Part shown: in pieces, positions 1 through 5,543 of the stretch
Layout: every line of letters begins with the position of its first letter
Numbering within the stretch: the stretch's first letter is position 1
Assembly: GCA_031278755.1 (NCBI GenBank)
Contig: JAITJV010000190.1
Location: 1 to 5,543, forward strand
Origin: Treponema sp.
GTDB lineage: Bacteria > Spirochaetota > Spirochaetia > Treponematales > Breznakiellaceae
DNA: 5,543 bases
Reading direction: 5' to 3'
Notes under the pieces: generated by a model
Databases searched by the model: none
What the model was told of the DNA's origin: nothing
Seen by the model: only the letters and a program-made list of their open reading frames with translations
Position numbers and translations under genes: made by a program

Positions 1-2
1 AA

Positions 3-128
3 GAATGTGATTGTATGTGGGGATACATACCATATTTCGTAGACGTTACAATAATCAACCGCCCCAAGGCTCCCCCGCGCAAGCGGGTTCTTGGGTATGT
101 ACCCCACAAACGGAATCAACGGGAGTAA
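3..128 (+). CDS. Possible C-terminal end of an upstream gene (partial)
   Basis: This frame is open from the window edge to a TAA at 126-128 and gives 41 residues, ending in a basic, proline-rich tail (NRPKAPPRKRVLGYVPHKRN is part of it). I do not recognise the family. The stop lies three bases before the gnd ATG, and the gnd ribosome binding site (GGGAG, 121-125) sits inside the last codons, an arrangement typical of operon genes and matching the tight spacing further downstream. Against it, 41 codons without a stop can occur by chance, another frame is also open here, and the same bases form inverted repeats that would suit a non-coding leader. An ATG at 15-17 in this frame could alternatively start a 37-residue peptide. 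Confidence 0.4.
   Translation, partial: ECDCMWGYIPYFVDVTIINRPKAPPRKRVLGYVPHKRNQRE
13..108 (+). repeat. Nested inverted repeats upstream of gnd
   Basis: Bases 16-31 are complementary to 94-108 apart from one bulged base. Inside lie a stem of CCCAAG (63-68) with CTTGGG (90-95) and a stem of CCCGC (74-78) with GCGGG (83-87) closed by a GCAA loop of the GNRA type. The left arm can also fold on itself (GTATGT 13-18 with ACATAC 25-30), and the right arm is near-palindromic (GGGTATGTACCC, 93-104). The outer and middle stems share bases 94-95, so they cannot both form completely. This could be a regulatory leader RNA, a protein-binding dyad, or structure that happens to lie in coding sequence. I do not match it to a known riboswitch. 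Confidence 0.4.
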
Positions 129-131
129 TTA

Positions 132-1577
132 ATGGAAAAAGCGGACATAGGCCTTATAGGTATTGCGGTAATGGGAGAAAATCTTGTTCTTAACATGGAG
201 AGCAGGGGTTTTCACGTAGCGATATTTAACAGGACCGTTTCCAGGGTTGACGCTTTTGTGCAGGGCCGCGGAAAGGGTAAAAAAATAACAGGCTGCCACA
301 GCATGGCGGAACTGGCCGCCGTCCTCAAAAGACCCCGGAAAGCGATGATTATGGTCAAGGCCGGTACGGCGGTTGATGAAACAATTGAACAGCTTTTACA
401 GGTCTTTGAAAAAGGTGATGTGATCATAGACGGGGGGAATTCAAACTACCGTGATACCATGCGCCGTTCTTCCTTTGTGGAATCAAAGGGCCTTTTGTAC
501 CTGGGAACGGGAGTTTCCGGAGGGGAAGAAGGCGCCTTGACCGGTCCATCCATCATGCCCGGCGGTTCGACCGCGGCCTGGCCGCTTGTAAAGCCCATTT
601 TGCAGGCCATAGCCGCAAAGACCGGCGGAAGCCCCTGCTGCGATTGGGTGGGTGAAAACGGCGCGGGGCATTTTGTCAAAATGGTCCACAACGGCATCGA
701 ATACGGGGATATGCAGCTTATCTGCGAAACCTACGATCTGATGAAAAACGTTCTGGGTCTTTCCTGCGAAGAAATGGGGGATGTTTTTGAAAAGTGGAAT
801 ACGGGAAGCCTCAACAGCTACCTGATCGAAATAACCAGGGATATACTGCGGTACAAAGATGAAGACGGCCGGCCCCTTGTGGAAAAAATACTCGACACCG
901 CGGGCCAGAAGGGAACCGGCAAATGGACCGGCATTGCGGCCCTGGAATTCGGGGCGCCCCTCAGTCTTATAGGCGAGGCGGTTTTCAGCCGCTGCCTTTC
1001 GGCCGCCAGGGCGGAACGGGTACGGGCAAGCAAAGTTTTTTCAGGGCCGCGGATTTCAAAGCCGGACCGTGAAACCTTTATCGCCGATCTTGAAAAAGCC
1101 CTGTACGCCGCCAAAGTAGTTTCATACGCCCAGGGCTGCCTCCTCATGCGGGAAGCCGCCAAAGAGTACAAATGGAACCTCAATTACGGGGGCATAGCCC
1201 TTATGTGGCGCGGGGGCTGCATCATACGGTCCGCCTTCCTTGGTAAAATCAAGGAAGCCTTCGACAAAAAGCCCGATCTTGAAAACCTCCTCCTCGATCC
1301 TTTTTTTACCAGGGTTATTGAAGACTCCCAGGATTCCTGGCGCCGTGTTGCCGCCGCGGCGGTGGAAAACGGCGTACCCGTCCCGGCGCTGCTCAGCGCC
1401 CTGGCCTATTTTGACGGCTACCGGACCGAACGGCTGCCGGCAAACCTTCTGCAGGCCCAGCGGGATTACTTCGGCGCCCATACCTATGAAAGAATAGACA
1501 GGCCGCGGGGTGAATTTTTCCATACCAACTGGACTGGAAAAGGCGGAACAACCAGCGCTACAATCTATACCGTGTGA
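132..1577 (+). CDS. gnd: 6-phosphogluconate dehydrogenase, decarboxylating
   Basis: Cytosolic enzyme that converts 6-phosphogluconate and NADP+ to ribulose 5-phosphate, CO2 and NADPH, the last oxidative step of the pentose phosphate pathway. The 481 residues match the usual full length. The N-terminal Rossmann fold is seen in GLIGIAVMGENL (7-18), and NRT at 33-35 fits an NADP-preferring enzyme. The substrate signature GVSGGEEGA is at 127-135. FVKMVHNGIEYGDMQ (181-195) carries the catalytic Lys183 and Glu190, at the same numbers as in the sheep enzyme. LDTAGQKGTGKW is at 254-265. RDYFGAHTYE (444-453) supplies the Arg and His that reach the neighbouring subunit's active site, and the C-terminal HTNWTG (464-469) is present. 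The ATG at 132 has GGGAG six bases upstream. It is the first clear gene of a tight operon with the sugar kinase. No key residue is missing. Confidence 0.97.
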   Translation: MEKADIGLIGIAVMGENLVLNMESRGFHVAIFNRTVSRVDAFVQGRGKGKKITGCHSMAELAAVLKRPRKAMIMVKAGTAVDETIEQLLQVFEKGDVIIDGGNSNYRDTMRRSSFVESKGLLYLGTGVSGGEEGALTGPSIMPGGSTAAWPLVKPILQAIAAKTGGSPCCDWVGENGAGHFVKMVHNGIEYGDMQLICETYDLMKNVLGLSCEEMGDVFEKWNTGSLNSYLIEITRDILRYKDEDGRPLVEKILDTAGQKGTGKWTGIAALEFGAPLSLIGEAVFSRCLSAARAERVRASKVFSGPRISKPDRETFIADLEKALYAAKVVSYAQGCLLMREAAKEYKWNLNYGGIALMWRGGCIIRSAFLGKIKEAFDKKPDLENLLLDPFFTRVIEDSQDSWRRVAAAAVENGVPVPALLSALAYFDGYRTERLPANLLQAQRDYFGAHTYERIDRPRGEFFHTNWTGKGGTTSATIYTV

Positions 1578-1579
1578 GG
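1576..1579 (+). promoter_or_regulatory. Ribosome binding site overlapping the gnd stop, fixing the kinase start
   Basis: GAGG overlaps the TGA stop of gnd (1575-1577) and lies five bases before the ATG at 1585. An in-frame ATG at 1510 lies deep inside the conserved gnd C-terminus and would add 25 residues unlike any sugar kinase, so 1585 is the better start. The overlap suggests translational coupling of the kinase to gnd. Confidence 0.75.
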
Positions 1580-1584
1580 TTTTT

Positions 1585-2682
1585 ATGGCATCGTTGTATA
1601 TTCCCGGGGAAGAAAACACCGTCCACGATCTTTTGGCCCTTGGGGCGCTCGTTACCCGTCTCGATCCGGGAATAGTCCCGTTTTCAGAGGCGGACAATTA
1701 CACCCTTCATGTTTCCGGGGGTGAATACAACGTAGCGGCCAATATGTCTTCATGCTTCGGTATGCGTACCGCCATAGCCAGCGCCATGGTGAATTACCCT
1801 ATAGGAAAGCGCGTAGAAGCCGCGGTGCGCAAGGCGGGAGTTACCCCCTATTACAAACGTTTCGCGCATGACGGCGTCCGGGGTCCCAATATGGCGACGG
1901 TGTGGAGCGACCGGGGCCAGGGCGTGCGGGCTCCGGTAGTTTTTTACAACCGTTCCAACGAGGCGGCGGGGCAGCTTGGACCGGGAAGTTTTGACTGGCC
2001 CGCTCTTTTTAAGGGCGTCCGGTGGTTCCACTCCGGGGGGATCTTTTCCGCCCTTTCGCCGGGTACATCGGAACTGGTGATAGAAGCGATGCAGGCGGCC
2101 AAAAAAGCGGGCGCGGTGGTTTCCTTCGACCTTAATTACCGCGCCAAACTCTGGACAGCCGCCGGTTTTTCCGGAACCGGCGGAAACGGTCCGGAAAAAA
2201 TACTGCGAAAAATTGCAGGCTATGTTGACGTTCTTGTAGGAAATGAGGAAGATCTACAGAAAGGATTGGGGCTTAAAGGCCCTGAAATAGGGTATACGGC
2301 AGGTAAACTTGACCCGTCGGCGTTTTTTTCCATGATAGAGCAGGTTGTTGCGGATTTTCCCAATATACGGGCCGTGGCCACTACCCTGCGGGACGTACAT
2401 TCCGCCAACCGCCATTCCTGGAGCGCGGTGCTTTGGTTTGACGGAAAAAGTTACCGGGCGCCTGCGGCGGAACTTGACGTATACGACAGGGTGGGAGGCG
2501 GAGACGGCTTTGCGGCAGGACTTTTTTACGGGCTTCTTAAGGGCAAAGAGCCGGAAGAAGCCCTGCGTCTGGGTTGGGCGCACGGAGCGCTCCTCACCAC
2601 AACGCCGGGAGATGTTTCCATGGTAAATCTTGATCAGGTAGAAGGTTTTATTTCGGGCGGATCGGCGAGAATACAACGGTAG
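1585..2682 (+). CDS. kdgK: PfkB-family sugar kinase, probable 2-keto-3-deoxygluconate kinase
   Basis: Likely phosphorylates 2-keto-3-deoxygluconate with ATP to 2-keto-3-deoxy-6-phosphogluconate, which an aldolase would split to pyruvate and glyceraldehyde 3-phosphate. The 365 residues form a ribokinase-like fold. The N-terminal strand is at DLLALGALVTRLDPG (15-29). The substrate-side motif GGEYNVAAN is at 45-53 and VVFYNRSNEAAG at 118-129 fits KdgK-type proteins. FDLNYRAKLW (181-190) is a KdgK signature. VGNEEDL (218-224) is the usual PfkB segment. The anion hole and catalytic base are in DRVGGGDGFAAGL (301-313), with Asp307 as the base; GGGD replaces the commoner GAGD, which I take as a subfamily trait. 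The gene follows gnd by 7 nt and precedes the signalling gene by 25 nt. The fold is near certain; the exact substrate is less so, and another keto-sugar acid is possible. Confidence 0.85.
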   Translation: MASLYIPGEENTVHDLLALGALVTRLDPGIVPFSEADNYTLHVSGGEYNVAANMSSCFGMRTAIASAMVNYPIGKRVEAAVRKAGVTPYYKRFAHDGVRGPNMATVWSDRGQGVRAPVVFYNRSNEAAGQLGPGSFDWPALFKGVRWFHSGGIFSALSPGTSELVIEAMQAAKKAGAVVSFDLNYRAKLWTAAGFSGTGGNGPEKILRKIAGYVDVLVGNEEDLQKGLGLKGPEIGYTAGKLDPSAFFSMIEQVVADFPNIRAVATTLRDVHSANRHSWSAVLWFDGKSYRAPAAELDVYDRVGGGDGFAAGLFYGLLKGKEPEEALRLGWAHGALLTTTPGDVSMVNLDQVEGFISGGSARIQR

Positions 2683-2689
2683 AAATCCT

Positions 2690-2694
2690 GGAGG
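2690..2694 (+). promoter_or_regulatory. Distant ribosome binding site of the signalling gene
   Basis: GGAGG is the strongest Shine-Dalgarno match here, but it lies 13 bases before the ATG at 2708, longer than the usual spacing. A weaker AGAAG (2701-2705) is only two bases away. An in-frame TAA at 2696-2698 excludes an earlier start, so translation may be inefficient or the start may be used with unusual spacing. Confidence 0.45.
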
Positions 2695-2707
2695 ATAAGC
2701 AGAAGAT

Positions 2708-4024
2708 ATGGGCTTTTTAGGCATAGTAAATTCTGACGGTGAAATCAAAAGGAACCTTGAACTGGCTTTCAAGCAGAACCCGACAGTGGGCTACGATCTC
2801 AGGTTTCTTTCCGAGGAAGAAGAAATTCTTGACTTTTTAAGCTACGATCTTCCGGAGCTTGTGATCATCAATTTTTCGGATCCCCTCATCAACATAGACG
2901 GAGTTGTATCCCACGTACGCGACGACAAGCGTATCCTTAATTTCGGCATTCTGGGCATATTTACCGGGGACAAGGACAAGGAAGAGGCCCTGCTTAAAAA
3001 GTACAAGGCTATCAATGTTCTTGCAATGCTGGACAACTACCGGCTCCGTTCCCATATCATCAAGAACATACAAATTATAGAACAGAACTATCAGATCATC
3101 TTTCAAAGGGAATTTTCCCGCAACCTCCTCGACGGCGCATCAGGCAGTTTTACCATAGACAACGACATCCTCGCCATTCCCCTCTACGCGGGCATCGGGG
3201 CAACGATCCTTGCCCAGCGGGGCCTTATCAATCCCGACAATAAAATGCACCTTCAGCTTGCCCTCGGCGAACTTATTGTCAACGCGGTTGAACACGGAAA
3301 CTGCGGCATCACCTATGAAGAAAAGACGGAAGCCATGGAAAATGGTCTTTCGGTGGTGGATCTTGTGGCGCTGAAAACCAAAGATCCGGCGATACGGGCG
3401 AAAAAAGTGGAATTCCTCTGGGACATACAGTCCGATAAAACCGTCTTTACCATACGGGATGAGGGCGCAGGCTTTGACGTAAAGGCCCACCTCCGAAAAA
3501 TCGCCGCACAGAGCGCCATGAGCCTCCACGGCCGCGGCATACAGATGGCGTCGGCCCTTTCCACGGAACTAAAGTACAACGAAAAAGGCAATCAGGTAAT
3601 GCTGATCCTCAAGCACGATACTGCTGTAGAGCATGAAATTCCCGTCGGTTTTTCCCACGAACACGTCGTCAATGTAAAAAAAGGGGATATTGTGCTCCGG
3701 GAAGACGAACCCAGCGACTATCTGTATTACATCATAAGCGGCAATTACAGCGTATTTCACAACCTTAAACAGGTGGGAAGCCTTTCGGCCCAGGATATTT
3801 TTATGGGAGAAATCGCCTTTCTCCTTAATCAGCGCCGTTCCGCCTCGGTCAGGGCCGAAAGTCCGGGAAAACTGGTCCTTTTGACCCGTAAAACGCTGGT
3901 TAATATCATCCGGGAATACCCCCATTACGGGATATTCCTCTCAAAACTTCTGGCCAGGCGGCTGGTCCGCAGCAACGATCAGAACGCCTCCCTGATGGAA
4001 CAGCTCAGATACCAGGACAAATAA
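2708..4024 (+). CDS. Three-domain signalling protein: pseudo-receiver, RsbW-like ATPase, cyclic-nucleotide-binding domain
   Basis: Cytosolic regulator of 438 residues with no membrane segment. Residues 1-120 resemble a response-regulator receiver (PELVIINFSDPLINIDG at 49-65; FTGD with Thr86), but the expected phosphoacceptor Asp is Asn55 and the conserved Lys before Pro is not apparent, so it is probably not phosphorylated. Residues about 155-305 are a GHKL ATPase of the RsbW/SpoIIAB anti-sigma type: the N box is ELIVNAVEHGN (188-198) with Glu188 and Asn192, followed by DEGAGFD (251-257) and HGRGIQM (274-280). There is no histidine phosphoacceptor domain. Residues about 312-425 are a CRP-like cNMP domain with a phosphate-binding cassette in MGEIAFLLNQRRSASV (366-381); Glu368 and Arg377 are kept, so ligand binding is plausible. 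There is no DNA-binding helix-turn-helix after it. It ends the gnd-kinase operon. The target is unknown; an anti-sigma factor or partner-switch kinase is the best inference. Confidence 0.85.
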   Translation: MGFLGIVNSDGEIKRNLELAFKQNPTVGYDLRFLSEEEEILDFLSYDLPELVIINFSDPLINIDGVVSHVRDDKRILNFGILGIFTGDKDKEEALLKKYKAINVLAMLDNYRLRSHIIKNIQIIEQNYQIIFQREFSRNLLDGASGSFTIDNDILAIPLYAGIGATILAQRGLINPDNKMHLQLALGELIVNAVEHGNCGITYEEKTEAMENGLSVVDLVALKTKDPAIRAKKVEFLWDIQSDKTVFTIRDEGAGFDVKAHLRKIAAQSAMSLHGRGIQMASALSTELKYNEKGNQVMLILKHDTAVEHEIPVGFSHEHVVNVKKGDIVLREDEPSDYLYYIISGNYSVFHNLKQVGSLSAQDIFMGEIAFLLNQRRSASVRAESPGKLVLLTRKTLVNIIREYPHYGIFLSKLLARRLVRSNDQNASLMEQLRYQDK

Positions 4025-4066
4025 TTCCGGTTCCGGAGAATACTTGTAAAAAACCGGTAAAAGCCC

Positions 4067-4095
4067 TTTCATTTTATGATGAATTCGCTTATACT
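4067..4095 (+). promoter_or_regulatory. Candidate promoter for the small gene and moeA
   Basis: TATACT at 4090-4095 matches five of six bases of the -10 consensus. A poor -35 (TTTCAT, 4067-4072) lies 17 bp upstream. The start of transcription would be near 4102, giving a leader of about 38 nt. The 115-nt gap breaks the tight spacing seen among the first three genes, which supports a new transcription unit. No convincing terminator is seen after the stop at 4024; only a loose CCGGTT (4027-4032) and AACCGG (4052-4057) pair is present, without a T run. Confidence 0.4.
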
Positions 4096-4108
4096 GGAAG
4101 GTATATTG

Positions 4109-4127
4109 CGCCCTTCGGGGCGGTTTT
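4109..4127 (+). promoter_or_regulatory. TTCG-loop hairpin in the leader of the small gene
   Basis: CGCCC (4109-4113) pairs perfectly with GGGCG (4118-4122) around a TTCG loop closed by C-G, an exceptionally stable tetraloop. Four T follow at 4124-4127 after one G, and the ribosome binding site AGGGAG (4128-4133) comes directly next. The stem is short and the T run weak for a terminator, so it may be a weak terminator for the upstream operon, an attenuator, or a 5' stabilising stem for the downstream mRNA. Confidence 0.5.
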
Positions 4128-4139
4128 AGGGAGTTTGCT

Positions 4140-4427
4140 ATGGGTACAGTAGAAGGTTTGCAAAGCGAACTTGACGCTTGCATATCAAATATCAACTCCG
4201 CCGGCCTTGGAAGCCTTGACAGCGGAAATATTGAAAAACTGGAAAAATTGAGCGGAGAAGCCGCCGGTCTCGGCATGAGTCAAGGCAAAAAACTCATAGA
4301 CAACCTCGTTACGGTTCTTAAATCATTCAAAGACGGTTCAGCCAAGGAAGACAGTGTTCAAATCAGGCTTACAGCCATGGATTTCTATATAAAAAAGATA
4401 CAAGACGGTTCTACAGAAGACCTGTAA
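4140..4427 (+). CDS. Small hypothetical protein, 95 residues
   Basis: I do not recognise this family. The protein is hydrophilic and looks mostly helical, with no signal peptide or membrane segment and a single cysteine (Cys14). The start is well supported by AGGGAG (4128-4133), six bases before the ATG. Two stretches resemble each other: SAGLGSLDSGNIEKLEKL (20-37) and AAGLGMSQGKKLIDNL (41-56). DGS followed by acidic residues also occurs twice (65-71 and 89-94). The codon use looks like that of its neighbours. It precedes moeA by 20 nt and probably shares its transcript, but nothing in the sequence ties it to cofactor synthesis. A small helical adaptor or regulator is possible; no function is assigned. 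Confidence 0.8.
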   Translation: MGTVEGLQSELDACISNINSAGLGSLDSGNIEKLEKLSGEAAGLGMSQGKKLIDNLVTVLKSFKDGSAKEDSVQIRLTAMDFYIKKIQDGSTEDL

Positions 4428-4447
4428 GTTCATTTATAAATAATCCA

Positions 4448-5543
4448 ATGGAATTTGACAAGTACAGCCGCGCGGAAGTAATGGAAAGGCTTTTTGCCGG
4501 ATGGAATCCGCGGCAGGAAACCGAAAATATTCCCCTTGAAGAAGCAAAAGGCCGGATTAGCGCGGAAACAATCAGGGCGCGTTTTACCCTTCCCCTGGTG
4601 CGTTCATCGGCGGTGGACGGCATTGCGGTACGAAGCGCCGTTTTTTCGTCCCTTCCGGATACGGCTCGCTGGAAAACCGGGGAAGATTATGTACGGGCGG
4701 ATACCGGCGACGACTTTGACGACCGCTTTGACGCGGTGATCATGATAGAAGACGTCACGTTCAACAATGAAGGCGGCTTCACCCTTTCCCCTGGTTTGAA
4801 GATACTGCCCGGAATGAATATACACGAAAGGGGAAGCGCCGTCGCCGAAGGGGAAGCAATACTGGAAGGCGGCCTTGTCATACGGTCCTGCGATCTTGGC
4901 GCTCTTGCCCGCGGCGGAATATGGGAAGCGCCTGTTGTCAAAAAACCCGTCGTTTCGTTTATCCCTACGGGAAACGAGCTTATTCCCCCTGGAACCGAGC
5001 CGCAAAGGGGCGAAAACATAGACACCAACAGCATCATGGTAAGGTACATGCTCCTTGATATGGGGGCCGAACCGCGCATCTTTCCCATACACCGGGACGA
5101 TCCGCCCCGCCTCAAAGCCAGCCTCCTTGAAGCCCTCGCCGCTTCAGATGCCGTGATCATCAACGGCGGTTCGTCAAAAGGGGCGGACGATTACAACGCG
5201 CGCCTCCTTGCGGAACTGGGAGATATTGTCTGCCATGGCGTCCATGCCGCGCCGGGCCGCCCCCTCTGCATTGCCGTTATTGACAACAAACCCGTGATCA
5301 ATGTACCCGGCCCCATGCTTGCTTCCTATTTCACCATGGACTGGTGCGTACGGGGCGTCGTGTGCCGTTTTTTGGGAATACCCATGCCCGTGCGGCCCCT
5401 TGTCAGGGCGGTGCTCCGCGGAGAATCCCCCCGCCGCGGACTTCTGGACGGCTTTGAATTTTTCAGCCGCATGATCCTTGCCCCGTCCTCTTGCGGGGCA
5501 AACTACGAAGCCCGCCCCGTACCGCTGGAACGCGTTCCCGGTA
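4448..5543 (+). CDS. moeA: Molybdopterin molybdenumtransferase MoeA (3' end outside window)
   Basis: MoeA inserts molybdate into adenylylated molybdopterin in the last step of molybdenum cofactor synthesis, in the cytosol. The frame stays open for 365 codons to the window edge, so roughly the last 40 residues are missing compared with the usual 400 or so. The N-terminal part shows IPLEEAKGRISAE (28-40) and RSSAVDGIAV (52-61), the MoeA SAMDGYAV-type motif with its Asp57. The MoCF-like domain runs from about 166: PTGNELIPPGTEP (173-185), DTNSIMVRYMLLDMGAEP (192-209), INGGSSKGADDYN (238-250) and APGRPL (268-273). The usual PGNP loop reads PGPM (287-290), suggesting a divergent subfamily. Start 4448 fits the family N-terminus but has no clear ribosome binding site; ATG 4481 would cut into the domain. 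The specific metal (Mo or W) cannot be told. Confidence 0.9.
   Translation, partial: MEFDKYSRAEVMERLFAGWNPRQETENIPLEEAKGRISAETIRARFTLPLVRSSAVDGIAVRSAVFSSLPDTARWKTGEDYVRADTGDDFDDRFDAVIMIEDVTFNNEGGFTLSPGLKILPGMNIHERGSAVAEGEAILEGGLVIRSCDLGALARGGIWEAPVVKKPVVSFIPTGNELIPPGTEPQRGENIDTNSIMVRYMLLDMGAEPRIFPIHRDDPPRLKASLLEALAASDAVIINGGSSKGADDYNARLLAELGDIVCHGVHAAPGRPLCIAVIDNKPVINVPGPMLASYFTMDWCVRGVVCRFLGIPMPVRPLVRAVLRGESPRRGLLDGFEFFSRMILAPSSCGANYEARPVPLERVPG

Noticed and set aside
47..52. TACAAT as a -10 box for gnd
   Set aside because: No acceptable -35 lies 16-18 bp upstream, and the region may be coding; not strong enough to list.
11..193. TTG-started frame of 60 codons overlapping the gnd start
   Set aside because: It needs a TTG start without a ribosome binding site and runs into the conserved Rossmann region of gnd in another frame.
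1510..1584. 25-residue N-terminal extension of the sugar kinase from ATG 1510
   Set aside because: It overlaps the conserved HTNWTG end of gnd, and the ATG at 1585 has a good ribosome binding site and matches the usual kinase N-terminus.
1122..1697. 191-codon open frame on the minus strand
   Set aside because: It lies opposite the conserved gnd C-terminus and the kinase start, its translation shows no recognisable domain, and long antisense frames are common in GC-rich coding DNA.
2254..2772. 172-codon open frame on the minus strand
   Set aside because: It is antisense to the kinase C-terminus, including its catalytic motif, and to the next gene start; composition is arginine- and serine-rich as expected for a shadow frame.
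4025..4060. Terminator after the signalling gene
   Set aside because: The CCGGTT and AACCGG arms are only six bases, separated by 19 bases, and no T run follows.
4604..5163. Two overlapping minus-strand frames of about 160 codons
   Set aside because: Both are antisense to moeA, whose + strand translation carries family motifs throughout.
1..5543. CRISPR array, tRNA, rRNA, insertion sequence or phage genes
   Set aside because: I saw no spaced repeat series, cloverleaf sequence, transposase or terminal repeats; nearly all of the window is accounted for by metabolic and regulatory genes.

Overview
All recognisable genes lie on the + strand: a possible tail of an upstream gene, 6-phosphogluconate dehydrogenase (gnd), a PfkB-family sugar kinase of the 2-keto-3-deoxygluconate kinase type, a three-domain signalling protein, a small unrecognised protein, and a molybdopterin molybdenumtransferase (moeA) cut off by the window end. 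The protein types (notably the RsbW-like ATPase joined to a cyclic-nucleotide-binding domain), the gene packing and the moderately GC-rich codon use suggest a treponeme-like spirochaete, perhaps one of the higher-GC gut treponemes. This is inference from protein flavour; no rRNA or other taxonomic marker is present.

Layout. Bases 1-131 hold either the last 41 codons of an upstream gene or a structured leader with nested inverted repeats; the two readings compete. gnd (132-1577) is followed after 7 nt by the kinase (1585-2682), which is followed after 25 nt by the signalling protein (2708-4024). These three look like one operon. A gap of 115 nt (4025-4139) contains a candidate promoter and a stable TTCG-loop hairpin, and starts a second unit: the 95-codon unknown gene (4140-4427) and, 20 nt later, moeA (4448 to the window end).

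How the genes may work together. Gnd oxidises 6-phosphogluconate to ribulose 5-phosphate in the oxidative pentose phosphate pathway and yields NADPH. The kinase probably makes 2-keto-3-deoxy-6-phosphogluconate, the Entner-Doudoroff/hexuronate intermediate. The pair thus sits where sugar-acid catabolism meets NADPH supply. The third gene joins a receiver-like domain lacking the phosphoacceptor aspartate, an RsbW/SpoIIAB-like ATPase and a well-preserved cyclic-nucleotide pocket, and may link a cyclic-nucleotide signal to a partner-switching or sigma-factor response. The moeA unit implies that the organism makes molybdenum or tungsten cofactor, for example for a formate dehydrogenase.

Most of the window is ordinary metabolism. 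The parts most worth a second look are the three-domain signalling protein and its operon position, the inverted repeats before gnd, the leader hairpin before the small gene, and that unknown gene itself.
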